Shown here: piece by piece, positions 18,696 through 28,244 of the stretch
How positions within the stretch are numbered: the first letter of the stretch is position 1
Layout: the number at the start of each line of letters is the position of its first letter
NCBI GenBank assembly: GCA_964505065.1
Contig: CAZDGF010000005.1
Location: 1-64,000 of the forward strand
Source: JABMMZ01 sp964505065
Lineage (GTDB): Bacteria > Bacteroidota > Bacteroidia > NS11-12g > UBA955
Reading direction: 5' to 3'
Length of the DNA: 64,000 nt
Program-made: the position numbers and the translations under genes
The notes under the pieces: model-generated
What the model saw: the letters and a program-made list of their open reading frames with translations, nothing else
Databases searched by the model: none
Told to the model about the DNA's origin: nothing

Positions 18696-21600
18696 CTACT
18701 GCATCACGGTAACCGTGCCTTTTTGGGTATAAAATTTATTGTCCCAACCTCTATAGGTTACAATCCAAATATAGACATCATTACCTGCTATTTTGCCATT
18801 GGTTTTGCCGTCCCATTGTGTACCTTTAAAATCGTTTTGCCATACTTTTTGCCCCCAACGGTTAAATACTTTCATGTCAAATTCTCTTACAAAAGCGTGT
18901 GATACACCCCAAACATCGTTCGTAGCATCATCATTAGGGCTAAAGGCATTTGGCACATATACTTGGGGCGGTTGTATAAGGCGTATTTCGTTGCTTTGGC
19001 TTATGGCATTATAGCCTTCGCCTTTTTCATTCTTGCCTTCATAGGCATTTACAACATAAAAATAGGCTCCCCACCAAAGGTCTAAAGCCTCATCGTGGTA
19101 TGTGCGTAATAAATTGGTATTGGTTAAATATCGAAGTGAGCCTGTATCTACTCTTCTGGAAAGTTCGTAATTTTTAACGCCACCATGCCAAATACGGTAT
19201 GGCATCCAATCTAAATCAAAAAACAAAGGACCGGCTTCGCCTTTTAGTACAATATTGCACGCCTCATTGCTTGGCTTGCTAATATGTCCACACTTGTCGT
19301 TTACACCTATTTTATAACAATAGCTGCGTTCGCCTACTTTTACATTGTTATCTTCATAAGTAGTATCGGTTTTTACCTCTATCGTTTTTATTTTTTTATA
19401 CCCTTTAGAAACGCCATTGATATTATCGGCTTTATAAATATCATAACTGCCAAAATCGTCTTCTTTGCTGGTAAACCAACTAATTTTTACCTTGCTATTG
19501 TCTATAACTGTAGCATAATTCAAATATGTAGAATCTATAGGGGTATTGTATTGTGCCAATGTGCTTATACGTATGCCAGCACTATACGCTTGGTTGCATA
19601 TATTATAGCCTACCATATAGTAAATGTAATTATTGGCTTTGGGGTCTAAGGTTACTCTATCGGTATATTCGCCCCCTAAATTATTTTTAATGGTATCAAG
19701 TGCAATTATTCTTGCATTAGGGTTGATACGATACAACACAATATGCTTAAAGTATTTGTTTTTCGGAAAAGATTCCCACGAAAGTTTTAAGCTACCATCT
19801 TCTTTAAAATTTAAGCAAATGGTTTCGGGGGTAAGCGTTAAAGGTGGGTCTTTTACTACTATTTTTATAATGGCTTGGTTGCTATCTTGTGTTGGGCAGC
19901 CTTTGTCATATACTTTTACTTTCAGTTTTATGGTATCATTAGAAATATGCTGACAGCCAGACCGCCAGGTTATTTTAGCCGAAATTTTATTTTCTGTATT
20001 AGATTTTGTAAAGCTGCTTATTTTGGGCAATGGTTTAGGAAAATTTATATTGGTAAACATTTCGCCTTCCAATTTTATAGAGAGCGTATCGTCAAAATCG
20101 GGGTCGGAAACTGTAAGGTCGAAATTTAAAGTATCGGTAGCAAAAACGGTATAAAAAGAATCTTTGGCTTTGGGCTTTCTATTCAAGTTTTCAAAATCTA
20201 TTTTAAATAAAGCATTGTTGCAATTGCCAGAATTATTGGTTCGGCTATAAGCACCTATTGTAGTAGGGTAGAGGCTTTGCGCACCACAGCCACCGCATAA
20301 AGATTGGTAAATAATTCCTTTTTTATCAAAGCGGCTGGTGCCGCCATCTACGTGTTCATGCGCCTCTACCCTGCCCGAACTTCTACCACCAAAATAACTT
20401 GAAAACAATAATTCTCGCATATTTTTTGCAAATACTGCAACATAAAAGTCGTTATTATCTGTAGTGCTTTGTAGTGCATCTTTTGTAAGAGGCATTCCAT
20501 TGGTTCCGCCACCCAAAAAACCACCTATTTCAGCAGCTCCCCAACCAGAGATAAAAATACGCTCACATTGGTCTATCAAAAAAGCTGTTGGCGATATATC
20601 TGGACGTAATTTATTGGTAGCCCCAAATACAGTTTCCAACTCTATAGCGGTGCATTCTTTGTTTATTTTTTTTATAAATTGCTTAGCATTTGTATTGCTA
20701 TACACATTGGCAGAAACACCCATTAAGCCTTTAGTTTGCCCGTATATAAATGGTTTGCCATATTTGTCTGTTTTTACAAAATACGATTGGTCGTAATCTG
20801 ATGTACCAATCATGGTATAAGCCAATATATTGCCTGAGGGCAAATCTATTCTTGCTAAAAAGCCATCAGCTTGCCCTCCGTTGTTTGTTTTTTTAAGTCC
20901 ATTTACAGCGTAATCAAACGAGGAGCTTGTACTACCGCCTGTAATATAAATATCATTGTTTAATCCAAAATCCAGTCCATAAGCTGCATCTTCGGCTGTG
21001 CCGCCTATATAGGTGCTATAAAGTAGGTTTTGGCAAGCGGCATCTAATATAAAAAAGCAGCCTTCTTGTTTGCCATTATAGCTGTTATCAAGCGCATTGG
21101 TAGATAGTGGAAAATCAGTTGAATTGGTGCTACTTGCCACATAAATGTTGTTGTTTTTATCTACTATTACCTCTCCTCTAAAATCATCGGCATAATTATA
21201 TAAAAGGGGTGTTATTTGCCCTGTTGGTCTATCGCCATTTAGTCCATCAAAACTATTGCCACCTATGTATGTGCTGCTTTTTAATTGCCTACCATCGGCA
21301 GAAAGTATGGCTACAAAAATATCCGATTCTCCATTTTGCGTTATATCAAAACCATTGTTAGCCATAGGAAAATCTATACTTTTGGTGCTACCCATTATTA
21401 CCAAATTGCCTTCATGGTTTACCACCATGCTGTGCGGCTGGTCGTTGCTTGTGCTGCCACCTAAATAAGTGGCATACAATAGTTTTTTGCCATCTTTGCT
21501 GTATTTAAGAATACCACAATCTCTTGCAGTGTAGCCTATACCTCGTGGAAAAGGACCTTCATCTGTTCCTCCTGCAAAAAACCTTTGAAATGCACCAGTA

Positions 21601-22439
21601 GTAGAGGGGAAGCCGTTGTCAAAGTCATTAAAAACAGTGCCTCCACTATAAGCATTGCCCGAGTCATCGTAGGTAGCTGTATAGCCAAAATTATCTGTAT
21701 ATGAGCCGCTAAAAGTGCTAAACACCAATAGGGGGTCTATTATTAATTTATTGCGCTTGTTTCGTTTACTATTTAAACTAAAGCTTACAATATTATCATT
21801 AAGTGTGTAAGATGTTGCAATTTCAGTATTTTTTGCTTTGGTTTCTTCATATACATAGGGTTTTAGCTCGGTAATAGTGCCTAAACTTGTGGTAAATACC
21901 ATATTGTCATTTTGTATATAAATGCTATCTGCACCTGTGTATTTTAATTGAATATCGCTTGGGTTTCCACCTTTGTTTACAATAAAATTGTATTTTAATT
22001 GCCCTTGGTATTCCAGCATTTCAAAATCTATATGGTTATAAATATTCTTAACCATTATTTTTTTATAGCTTGGCACATTGCTTGCCCAATATTGGGACTT
22101 ATTGCCAATAAAATAATTGCTATAACTCTCATAAGCCTCTATGCCTTGGTATAGGGCATTGGTATTGGCATTTAAAAATTCTATTTGTACAATATGGGCT
22201 TTAAAAGAATCTAATTTTGGATTATTGTGTTGTATTTGGCTTAGTTTGTCGGCATCGTAAAAATAATACGCCAATTTACCATTGCCTATAAATATTTTAG
22301 CACTTTTTAGTTCGGCTTTAAATTGAATATTTGGCTGCCATTGCCCTTTGTTTTGGGTAAAGCGCACTTGCGCCTTGCTATTATAAATAGCCAAACTAAA
22401 AACAACACTACAAGATAAAAATTTAAACCATTTTATCAT
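18696..22439 (-). CDS. large exported protein with gliding-motility/T9SS type B C-terminal domain
   Basis: A 1247-residue protein. After a signal peptide (ending YNSKAQ) comes an N-terminal domain opening FTQNKGQWQPNIQF, typical of the DUF7948-type domain at the head of SBBP-repeat proteins. SBBP-like beta-propeller repeats follow (ATYLGGSTSNDQPHSM, STYIGGTAEDAAYGL, SSYFGG), then PKD/fibronectin-like segments. The last about 95 residues are the gliding-motility-associated type B sorting domain: YVPNAFSPNDDATNDVWGV, MKVFNRWGQKVW, WDGKTNGKIAGNDVYIW. It should be exported by T9SS and kept at the cell surface, probably as an adhesin-like filament, although its actual role is unknown. Confidence 0.88.
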   Translation of the reverse strand: MIKWFKFLSCSVVFSLAIYNSKAQVRFTQNKGQWQPNIQFKAELKSAKIFIGNGKLAYYFYDADKLSQIQHNNPKLDSFKAHIVQIEFLNANTNALYQGIEAYESYSNYFIGNKSQYWASNVPSYKKIMVKNIYNHIDFEMLEYQGQLKYNFIVNKGGNPSDIQLKYTGADSIYIQNDNMVFTTSLGTITELKPYVYEETKAKNTEIATSYTLNDNIVSFSLNSKRNKRNKLIIDPLLVFSTFSGSYTDNFGYTATYDDSGNAYSGGTVFNDFDNGFPSTTGAFQRFFAGGTDEGPFPRGIGYTARDCGILKYSKDGKKLLYATYLGGSTSNDQPHSMVVNHEGNLVIMGSTKSIDFPMANNGFDITQNGESDIFVAILSADGRQLKSSTYIGGNSFDGLNGDRPTGQITPLLYNYADDFRGEVIVDKNNNIYVASSTNSTDFPLSTNALDNSYNGKQEGCFFILDAACQNLLYSTYIGGTAEDAAYGLDFGLNNDIYITGGSTSSSFDYAVNGLKKTNNGGQADGFLARIDLPSGNILAYTMIGTSDYDQSYFVKTDKYGKPFIYGQTKGLMGVSANVYSNTNAKQFIKKINKECTAIELETVFGATNKLRPDISPTAFLIDQCERIFISGWGAAEIGGFLGGGTNGMPLTKDALQSTTDNNDFYVAVFAKNMRELLFSSYFGGRSSGRVEAHEHVDGGTSRFDKKGIIYQSLCGGCGAQSLYPTTIGAYSRTNNSGNCNNALFKIDFENLNRKPKAKDSFYTVFATDTLNFDLTVSDPDFDDTLSIKLEGEMFTNINFPKPLPKISSFTKSNTENKISAKITWRSGCQHISNDTIKLKVKVYDKGCPTQDSNQAIIKIVVKDPPLTLTPETICLNFKEDGSLKLSWESFPKNKYFKHIVLYRINPNARIIALDTIKNNLGGEYTDRVTLDPKANNYIYYMVGYNICNQAYSAGIRISTLAQYNTPIDSTYLNYATVIDNSKVKISWFTSKEDDFGSYDIYKADNINGVSKGYKKIKTIEVKTDTTYEDNNVKVGERSYCYKIGVNDKCGHISKPSNEACNIVLKGEAGPLFFDLDWMPYRIWHGGVKNYELSRRVDTGSLRYLTNTNLLRTYHDEALDLWWGAYFYVVNAYEGKNEKGEGYNAISQSNEIRLIQPPQVYVPNAFSPNDDATNDVWGVSHAFVREFDMKVFNRWGQKVWQNDFKGTQWDGKTNGKIAGNDVYIWIVTYRGWDNKFYTQKGTVTVMQ

Positions 22440-22558
22440 TCAATTGAACCCTTTATACCAACATACGAATATAAGTATTTTTATGGTTAGACGAAAATAC
22501 AGTGTAAAATGTTGCATGAAGGTTAATAAAAGAGGATTTTAAAAATCTGGATTTTTTT

Positions 22559-23326
22559 TCAAAATGCAAACCCAATATAAAATTCCCATTGGTTTTTAAT
22601 ATCTATAAAATAGCCTTTATATTGATAAAGCGAAGGAGAAAATGTGCTTCCAACCCTATAATTAATATTTGTGTTAATATTATTTGCAAATAAAATTCTC
22701 GTGCCGTATGTCAAACATTTATTTTTAATTTTGCTTTTAAATTTCAATTGTAAAAAAGTATTGATGTAATAAAATTTATTTGTTTCATGGTTTATATTTA
22801 TAGAATCGCTAAAGCCTCCGCTTGAGTAAAGAAATGTAAAGGTTTCAGATTGAGCAGTACTTAAAACCATTCCAGTGCCTAATAATCCGATTGATAAAAA
22901 ACTTTCTGTATTTTTTGTTTTTAATATTTTTCTTTCAATACTTATACCAGATTGTAAGCCAATATTTATACTTCTACTCCGCATATTTGCTGTTGTAGGT
23001 TGCAATAAATTACTGCTTTGTTGGTAGCCCACAGTATATACTCTTGTGTTAATACCAACAATACCATTTAAATAATATTTTTTTATTTTTTTTAATGGTG
23101 CTTCATAATTTATTGTAGCGCTAAAAATATTATTATCTCTAAAAGGGCCATCTTTTTGGTAAAAAATATCATAGCTATCAAATGAACGTTGACCAATATT
23201 GACAATTAAACAACGATTTAAACTATCTAAAGATTTTGAAAAAGCCAAACTAAAGTTTAATAACATAAAGAGCGGTAAAATATTTTTTAATAACATACAA
23301 GAAACAAAAATAAAGTATTTTAGCAA
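22559..23326 (-). CDS. probable outer-membrane beta-barrel protein, unknown function
   Basis: A 255-residue protein with a hydrophobic N-terminus and alternating beta strands (SRSINIGLQSGISIERKI, FLSIGLLGTGMVLS, YINTFLQLKFKSKI), ending in an aromatic residue (FYIGFAF), as outer-membrane barrels do. A second in-frame Met at 23293 (MLLKNILPLFMLLNFSLAFS) gives a more typical signal peptide and may be the true start. I do not recognise a family. It is divergent from fmt with a short shared upstream region. No partner gene suggests a role. Confidence 0.6.
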   Translation of the reverse strand: MLKYFIFVSCMLLKNILPLFMLLNFSLAFSKSLDSLNRCLIVNIGQRSFDSYDIFYQKDGPFRDNNIFSATINYEAPLKKIKKYYLNGIVGINTRVYTVGYQQSSNLLQPTTANMRSRSINIGLQSGISIERKILKTKNTESFLSIGLLGTGMVLSTAQSETFTFLYSSGGFSDSININHETNKFYYINTFLQLKFKSKIKNKCLTYGTRILFANNINTNINYRVGSTFSPSLYQYKGYFIDIKNQWEFYIGFAF

Positions 23327-23372
23327 AAGTTTAATGTATTTCTAATTATTTTTGCCCTTCATTTTATTCCTT

Positions 23373-24287
23373 TTGAACAAACAAGATTTACGCATTATTT
23401 TTTTTGGCACACCCCATTTTGCAGTAGCTTCGCTAAAGGCAATGGTAGAGGCTGGGTATAACATTATAGCAGTGGTTACCGCACCCGATAAACCTGCTGG
23501 TAGAGGGTATAATGTGCAACAATCGGCTGTAAAAACGTATGCCAATAGTGTAAACTTGCCCATATTGCAGCCTATAAATATGAAAGATGAGGCTTTTTTA
23601 ACCGAACTTAAAAGTTACAATGCCCATATACAAATAGTGATAGCTTTTAGAATGATGCCTGAAAAAGTATGGAATATGCCGCCAATGGGCACTTTTAATT
23701 TGCATGCCAGCTATTTGCCCAATTATAGAGGGGCGGCACCTATTAACTGGGCAATTATAAATGGCGAAAAAGAAACAGGTGTTACCACTTTTTTTTTAAA
23801 ACACGAAATAGATACAGGCAGTATTATTTTACAAGAAAAAACAAGCATTTTACCTACAGATAATGCAGGCACACTGCACAATAAATTAATGGCGCAAGGG
23901 GCGGAATTGGTTCTTAAATCGTTGGCATTAATACAAACAGAAAACTACGAATTACAGCCGCAGCAAGCGGGTAATTTTCCGCATGCCAGCAAACTATTTA
24001 CCCAGCAGAGTAAAATAGATTTTAACCAAACAGCTGAAATGGTACACAATTTAATTAGAGGTTTAAGTCCTTATCCTACTGCATTTACAAGCTATAAAGG
24101 CAAATTATTAAAGGTATTTGAAAGCCAACTAACAGAAGAAAAAGCTGATGAGATAGGTAAATTTGAAATTATAAACAAAAATGAACTTTGGGTAAGCTGT
24201 GCAGATTTTAAACTAAAGCTTATAGAGCTGCAACCAGAGGGCAAAAAACGTATGTTGGCAGCCGATTTTACAAATGGTTTGCGTTAG
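23373..24287 (+). CDS. fmt: methionyl-tRNA formyltransferase
   Basis: It adds a formyl group from 10-formyl-THF to initiator Met-tRNA. Motifs are clear: IIFFGTPHFAV at the N-terminus, VTAPDKPAGRG, the active-site region HASYLPNYRGAAPINWAI with catalytic His and a nearby Asn, and HNLIRGLSPYPTA leading into the C-terminal OB-like domain. From a TTG at 23373 the protein is 304 residues, the normal length. A TTG at 23352 is also open, but a -7 box TATTTTTG at 23347-23354 covers it. No ATG in the right place exists, so TTG initiation is needed. def is not nearby. Confidence 0.95.
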   Translation: MNKQDLRIIFFGTPHFAVASLKAMVEAGYNIIAVVTAPDKPAGRGYNVQQSAVKTYANSVNLPILQPINMKDEAFLTELKSYNAHIQIVIAFRMMPEKVWNMPPMGTFNLHASYLPNYRGAAPINWAIINGEKETGVTTFFLKHEIDTGSIILQEKTSILPTDNAGTLHNKLMAQGAELVLKSLALIQTENYELQPQQAGNFPHASKLFTQQSKIDFNQTAEMVHNLIRGLSPYPTAFTSYKGKLLKVFESQLTEEKADEIGKFEIINKNELWVSCADFKLKLIELQPEGKKRMLAADFTNGLR

Positions 24288-24289
24288 GT

Positions 24290-24781
24290 TTATTCTTTTA
24301 CCAATTTGCTAACAGTAGCCACAGTTTCGGCAGAAAACCAATTGATGCCCTCTACTCTCACATCTATAGTATTACCTTTTTTGTTCATTAAATATGTTGT
24401 AGGAAAGCGAGCAATACCTATACTTTTAAGCATTTTAGAAGAATTGTAGAAATTTAATTGCGAATTAAACTTGGCTTTAAATCCTGCAATTTTTTCAATA
24501 CCCTCATCGCTTACCATTAGTATTTCTATGCTATCTCCAAACTTTTGTTTGAGTTTCAAAAGCTCTGGTTGCTCTTTTACACAATCGCTACACCATGTTT
24601 GAAAATAACTTACAATAAATACTTTGTTTTTTAAAGTATTGGCATCAAACTTTTGATTTTGTAAATCTGTAAGTTCTGTTTTTAATAATGGTGATTTTGG
24701 TTTTCTCATTTTTGCAGCAATAAAATAAGTAGCAATAAGAGCTAATAATATTGAAATTGCAATATTTGTTTTAATTTTCAT
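24290..24781 (-). CDS. membrane-anchored TlpA-like thiol-disulfide oxidoreductase
   Basis: 163 residues from the ATG at 24781: an N-terminal membrane anchor (IAISILLALIATYFIAAKM) then a thioredoxin fold with the redox motif WCSDC in FIVSYFQTWCSDCVKEQPEL and the cis-Pro loop RFPTTYLM. It probably reduces or resolves disulfides in the periplasm, like TlpA/ResA proteins. The frame stays open upstream to 24916, but that part would run through the rpmE2 promoter and lacks protein character. Convergent with fmt (2-nt gap) and divergent from rpmE2. Confidence 0.85.
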   Translation of the reverse strand: MKIKTNIAISILLALIATYFIAAKMRKPKSPLLKTELTDLQNQKFDANTLKNKVFIVSYFQTWCSDCVKEQPELLKLKQKFGDSIEILMVSDEGIEKIAGFKAKFNSQLNFYNSSKMLKSIGIARFPTTYLMNKKGNTIDVRVEGINWFSAETVATVSKLVKE

Positions 24782-24832
24782 TGCACAAAAATAGCCATAG
24801 AAATAGAATTTAGAATTAATTTTTAGAAAAAT

Positions 24833-24863
24833 TTGTATAAATAAATTACTTAACTTACTTTTG
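24833..24863 (+). promoter_or_regulatory. promoter of rpmE2
   Basis: TTG (24833-24835), a 20-nt spacer and TACTTTTG (24856-24863) match the Bacteroidota consensus closely. The start codon follows 27 nt later, so this also fixes the rpmE2 start at 24891 and excludes the upstream in-frame codons. Confidence 0.8.
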
Positions 24864-24890
24864 CACTCCTTAAAAAGAAAAAAAAGTATC

Positions 24891-25139
24891 ATGAAAGAAG
24901 GCATACACCCAAGCAATTACCGTTTTGTAGTATTTAAAGATTTAACCAGCGATTATTCTTTTATTACACGTAGTTGTGTAGAAACCAAAGAAACCGTAAA
25001 ATGGGAAGACGGCAATGAATATCCTATTTACAAATTAGAGATTTCAGATAAAAGCCATCCTTTCTTTACAGGTAAACAAACTCTTGTGGACACCGCAGGT
25101 AGAATTGATAAATTCAAAAAACGTTACGATAAAAAGTAA
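24891..25139 (+). CDS. rpmE2: 50S ribosomal protein L31 type B
   Basis: 82 residues beginning MKEGIHPSNYRFVVFKD, the signature of type B L31. The zinc-binding CxxC of type A L31 is absent; a single Cys occurs at TRSCVETKET. The C-terminal DTAGRIDKFKKRYDKK is typical. It is a ribosomal large-subunit protein that forms an inter-subunit bridge. It has its own strong promoter and a strong terminator and forms a one-gene unit, as is usual for this gene. Confidence 0.97.
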   Translation: MKEGIHPSNYRFVVFKDLTSDYSFITRSCVETKETVKWEDGNEYPIYKLEISDKSHPFFTGKQTLVDTAGRIDKFKKRYDKK

Positions 25140-25157
25140 TTTTCAAATTATATTGAC

Positions 25158-25194
25158 AAAAAAAGTCCTAATTTTTTAAGTTAGGACTTTTTTT
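25158..25194. terminator. bidirectional terminator between rpmE2 and iscX
   Basis: AGTCCTAA and TTAGGACT form the core of the stem, extended by A and T runs on each side, with a short T-rich loop. It lies 18 nt after the rpmE2 stop and 2 nt after the iscX stop on the other strand, so it can serve both genes. Confidence 0.9.
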
Positions 25195-25196
25195 AT

Positions 25197-25433
25197 TTAC
25201 TGATTATCGCGCCATTCATAAACCCATTGGCTTTGTATCATTTCCAAATGCCCCTCGTTGCTTTCTTCTTTCAAGCCTTTAAAATTGGGTATTTCTAATA
25301 CCCATTGTAGCAATTCTGTAAAACGTATGCGGTATATTTTAGATTCGCCAAATTCGTTGCCAAATCTTTCATACAATGCCATGGCTATATCTTCGTAATC
25401 TTTCCAATAAATGGGTAATTCAAAATGACTCAT
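25197..25433 (-). CDS. iscX: IscX-family protein
   Basis: A 78-residue acidic protein with the IscX pattern: an N-terminal YWKDYEDIAMALYERF helix, IRFTELLQWVLEIPNFKG in the middle, and LEMIQSQWVYEWRDN at the end. In proteobacteria IscX binds the cysteine desulfurase IscS and modulates Fe-S cluster assembly. Here no isc or suf gene is in sight, so it acts, if at all, on machinery encoded elsewhere. The ATG at 25433 is the only sensible start. Promoter not clear. Confidence 0.85.
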   Translation of the reverse strand: MSHFELPIYWKDYEDIAMALYERFGNEFGESKIYRIRFTELLQWVLEIPNFKGLKEESNEGHLEMIQSQWVYEWRDNQ

Positions 25434-25550
25434 AATTTATATTTTTAAAAGGACAAAGGTATGAAATGAATAATTAATAATGTACAAATAAAAAATGAAT
25501 AGTTAACAATGAAAAATGAAAATACTTAGCCTATCAAACATTTACAATTG

Positions 25551-25558
25551 TATATTTG
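25551..25558 (+). promoter_or_regulatory. -7 box of the M28 peptidase gene
   Basis: TATATTTG matches TAnnTTTG and is 26 nt before the ATG at 25585. The longer in-frame start at 25516 lies upstream of it and would not be transcribed. No good -33 TTG is seen. Confidence 0.5.
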
Positions 25559-25584
25559 CATTTTTAAAAAAACAAACTTACAAT

Positions 25585-27270
25585 ATGCGTTCAATATTTG
25601 TATTATCAATAGTATTGGTTTTTTCGGGTTCAGCTTTTAGCCAAACAGAGGCAGAAATTGTTGCCCGTTTTAAACAAGATATTTCTTATTTGGCATCTGA
25701 TGAATTAGAAGGAAGGCTTACTGGCTCCGATGGCGAGCAAAAATCTTCAACCTATATAGCCAATCAATTTTTAGCTAACGGCATTTTACCTTATGGCGAT
25801 AATGGGCAGTATTTTCAAAATTTTAGTATTATACGTGTACGTATTGCAATGAGAAAAGAGTATTTAAAAATAAAAGACAATATTGGAAAATTAGAAGTTA
25901 TAGGTGCAAGAGAAGGAGAATTTTATCCTATAGCCTATAGCTGCAATAAAGATAGCATTAATTTGCCTGTGTTTCAAGCTGGCTATGGTATAAATACAAA
26001 AGATTATAACGACTATAAAGATACTACAGATATTAGAGGAAAAATATTTGTAATTAAACTTGGCAGCCCCGAGGTAGGCACTGCACACAACAAATACGAA
26101 CCTTACGAAAGTATTGGCTATAAGGTAGATGAAGCCATAAAACATGGTGCAAGAGGCATTGTTTTTGTTAGAAATGATACATTTTCTGAAATACCTAAAA
26201 GCTTTTTAGATAGAAGTATTAATCCAAGAAAAATACCAATTATATTTTCGAAAACAAAAACTGAAAGTATATTAAATGCTTCAATAATAGATATGCAGGT
26301 AAATATTGCCCAACTCAATAGCACTGCACACAATGTGGTAGGTTTTATGAACAATAAAAAGAAAAAAACAATAATAATAGGTGCGCATCAAGACCATTTG
26401 GGCTACAATGAATATGGGGGCAGCAGAACAAAAGCCGAAGGTAAAATACACAATGGTGCAGATGATAATGCAAGCGGTATAGCCATGATGTTGGAGCTAA
26501 TGCGCAAAATAAAAAAGAGTAAAAAATTAAAGAAATGTAATTATGTTTTTATTGCTTTTAGTGGCGAAGAGCAAGGCTTATTAGGCTCTAATTATTTTGT
26601 AAAACATACTTCTTTGAATTTAAAAAAGGTAAAATATATGCTCAATTTTGATATGGTAGGCAGATTGGATAGCATCAAAAAAGCCTTGATGATATATGGC
26701 GTAGGCACTAGCCCCGAATGGAAAACCAGTATAGCCAAACTTGAAACCGATAGTACTCAAATAAAAATAAAAACTGCAGAAAGCGGGACTGGTAGTAGCG
26801 ACCACACCAATTTTTACTATCAAAATATACCAGTATTGCATTATTTTAGTGGGCAACATAGCGATTACCACATGCCTTCTGATGATGAACATTTAATAAA
26901 TTACCATGGTATGTATTTAAGTTACGATGTGGTTATTCAAATGTTGAAAAACACCAGAAAAATAAAAAATTTTACATTTACCCCTACTAAAAGCGAAGAA
27001 AGCCAACGCATGAGTTTTAAAGTAACGCTTGGTATAATGCCCGATTATGCTTTTGATGGCGTGGGCATGCGTGTAGATGGTGTAACACTTGAAAAAGCGG
27101 GAGCTAAAGCAGGTTTACTAAAAAATGATATTATAACCAAACTTGGCGAATACAGCATAAACAGTGTAGAAACCTATATGAAAGCATTAAGCACTTTTAA
27201 AAAAGGCGATACCACTACAATGGTAATAAAACGTGGAGCAGAAGAAAAAACATTAACCGTTACATTTTAA
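25585..27270 (+). CDS. exported M28 family zinc peptidase with PA and PDZ domains
   Basis: About 561 residues: a signal peptide (MRSIFVLSIVLVFSGSAFSQ), an N-terminal helical segment ISYLASDELEGRLTGSDGEQ, a PA-type insert (about residues 120-250), and an M28 aminopeptidase domain with all metal-site motifs: HQDHLGYNE, HNGADDNASGIAMMLE, FSGEEQGLLGSN (general base Glu), FDMVGRLD and HSDYHMPSDD. A C-terminal PDZ domain (LGIMPDYAF, AGAKAGLLKNDIITKLGEYSI) ends the protein. It probably trims peptides in the periplasm or outside the cell. The gene is followed 14 nt later by metF and rsgA on the same strand, so readthrough is possible. Confidence 0.93.
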   Translation: MRSIFVLSIVLVFSGSAFSQTEAEIVARFKQDISYLASDELEGRLTGSDGEQKSSTYIANQFLANGILPYGDNGQYFQNFSIIRVRIAMRKEYLKIKDNIGKLEVIGAREGEFYPIAYSCNKDSINLPVFQAGYGINTKDYNDYKDTTDIRGKIFVIKLGSPEVGTAHNKYEPYESIGYKVDEAIKHGARGIVFVRNDTFSEIPKSFLDRSINPRKIPIIFSKTKTESILNASIIDMQVNIAQLNSTAHNVVGFMNNKKKKTIIIGAHQDHLGYNEYGGSRTKAEGKIHNGADDNASGIAMMLELMRKIKKSKKLKKCNYVFIAFSGEEQGLLGSNYFVKHTSLNLKKVKYMLNFDMVGRLDSIKKALMIYGVGTSPEWKTSIAKLETDSTQIKIKTAESGTGSSDHTNFYYQNIPVLHYFSGQHSDYHMPSDDEHLINYHGMYLSYDVVIQMLKNTRKIKNFTFTPTKSEESQRMSFKVTLGIMPDYAFDGVGMRVDGVTLEKAGAKAGLLKNDIITKLGEYSINSVETYMKALSTFKKGDTTTMVIKRGAEEKTLTVTF

Positions 27271-27284
27271 AATACCACAAAAAA

Positions 27285-28238
27285 TTGAAGATTACAGAAC
27301 ATATTAGCAAAGCCAAAAGCACCCTTTTTTCGTTTGAAATACTGCCACCATTAAAAGGCAATAATATTGAAAGTATTTATGCTGGCATTGAGCCATTAAT
27401 GGAATTTAAGCCATCGTTTATAGATGTTACCTACCATAGAGAAGAGTATGTAATGAAAAAACGCAACGATGGCTTATTTGCCAAAGTGGCTACTAAAAAA
27501 CGCCCTGGCACAGTGGCTATTTGTGCTGCTATAATGCATAAATTTAATGTAGATGCTGTGCCACATATTATATGTGGAGGTTTTACCAAAGAAGACACAG
27601 AAAATGCCTTAATAGATTTGAATTTTTTAGGCATAGATAATATTTTGGCTTTGAGGGGCGATAACCAAAAAAATGAAACCATTTTTACCCCTGAAAATGG
27701 CGGAAATGCGAATGCTTTAGAGCTTATTTATCAAATAAAAAACATGAACAGTGGTATTTATTTAGATGAAGAATTGAGCAATGCCAATGTTACCAATTTT
27801 TGTATAGGTGGTGCCTGTTATCCCGAAAAACACCACGATGCACCAAACTTAAACAGCGACCTAAAATTTTTGAAACGCAAGGTAGAAAGCGGTGCCGAGT
27901 TTTTAGTAACACAAATGTTTTTTGACAATCAAAAATACTTTGATTTTGTAGAAAGGTGTAGAGCAGAAGGTATTACTGTACCCATTATTCCAGGAATAAA
28001 ACCATTGGCTACCAAAGCTCAATTAAGTGTATTGCCAAAATTATTCAATACAGATATTCCTTATGAACTTAGCGATGCAGTAGAAAAATGTAAAACTGCC
28101 GATGATGCTAAACAGATAGGTATTGAATGGGCCATTACACAATGTAAAGAACTTATAAAAGCCAATGTGCCAGTATTACATTTTTATACTATGGGTAAAA
28201 GCGAATCGACTAAAAAAATAGGCGAACAAATATTTTAA
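27285..28238 (+). CDS. metF: methylenetetrahydrofolate reductase
   Basis: 317 residues. It reduces 5,10-methylene-THF to 5-methyl-THF with FAD for methionine synthesis. FSFEILPPLKGNN at the N-terminus holds the catalytic Glu of the family; FIDVTYHREEYV, ALRGDNQKNE and QMFFDNQKYFDFV are typical of the TIM-barrel and flavin sites. Translation must begin at TTG (27285), since no ATG precedes the conserved N-terminus; the preceding gene stops 14 nt earlier. It is followed by rsgA after 6 nt, so the three genes probably share a transcript. Confidence 0.95.
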   Translation: MKITEHISKAKSTLFSFEILPPLKGNNIESIYAGIEPLMEFKPSFIDVTYHREEYVMKKRNDGLFAKVATKKRPGTVAICAAIMHKFNVDAVPHIICGGFTKEDTENALIDLNFLGIDNILALRGDNQKNETIFTPENGGNANALELIYQIKNMNSGIYLDEELSNANVTNFCIGGACYPEKHHDAPNLNSDLKFLKRKVESGAEFLVTQMFFDNQKYFDFVERCRAEGITVPIIPGIKPLATKAQLSVLPKLFNTDIPYELSDAVEKCKTADDAKQIGIEWAITQCKELIKANVPVLHFYTMGKSESTKKIGEQIF

Positions 28239-28244
28239 TTTATT

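Noticed and set aside
22559..24287. Longer upstream starts for the barrel protein and fmt overlapping each other
   Set aside because: The -7 box at 23347-23354 and the conserved N-terminus of Fmt place its start at 23373; the overlap is not needed.
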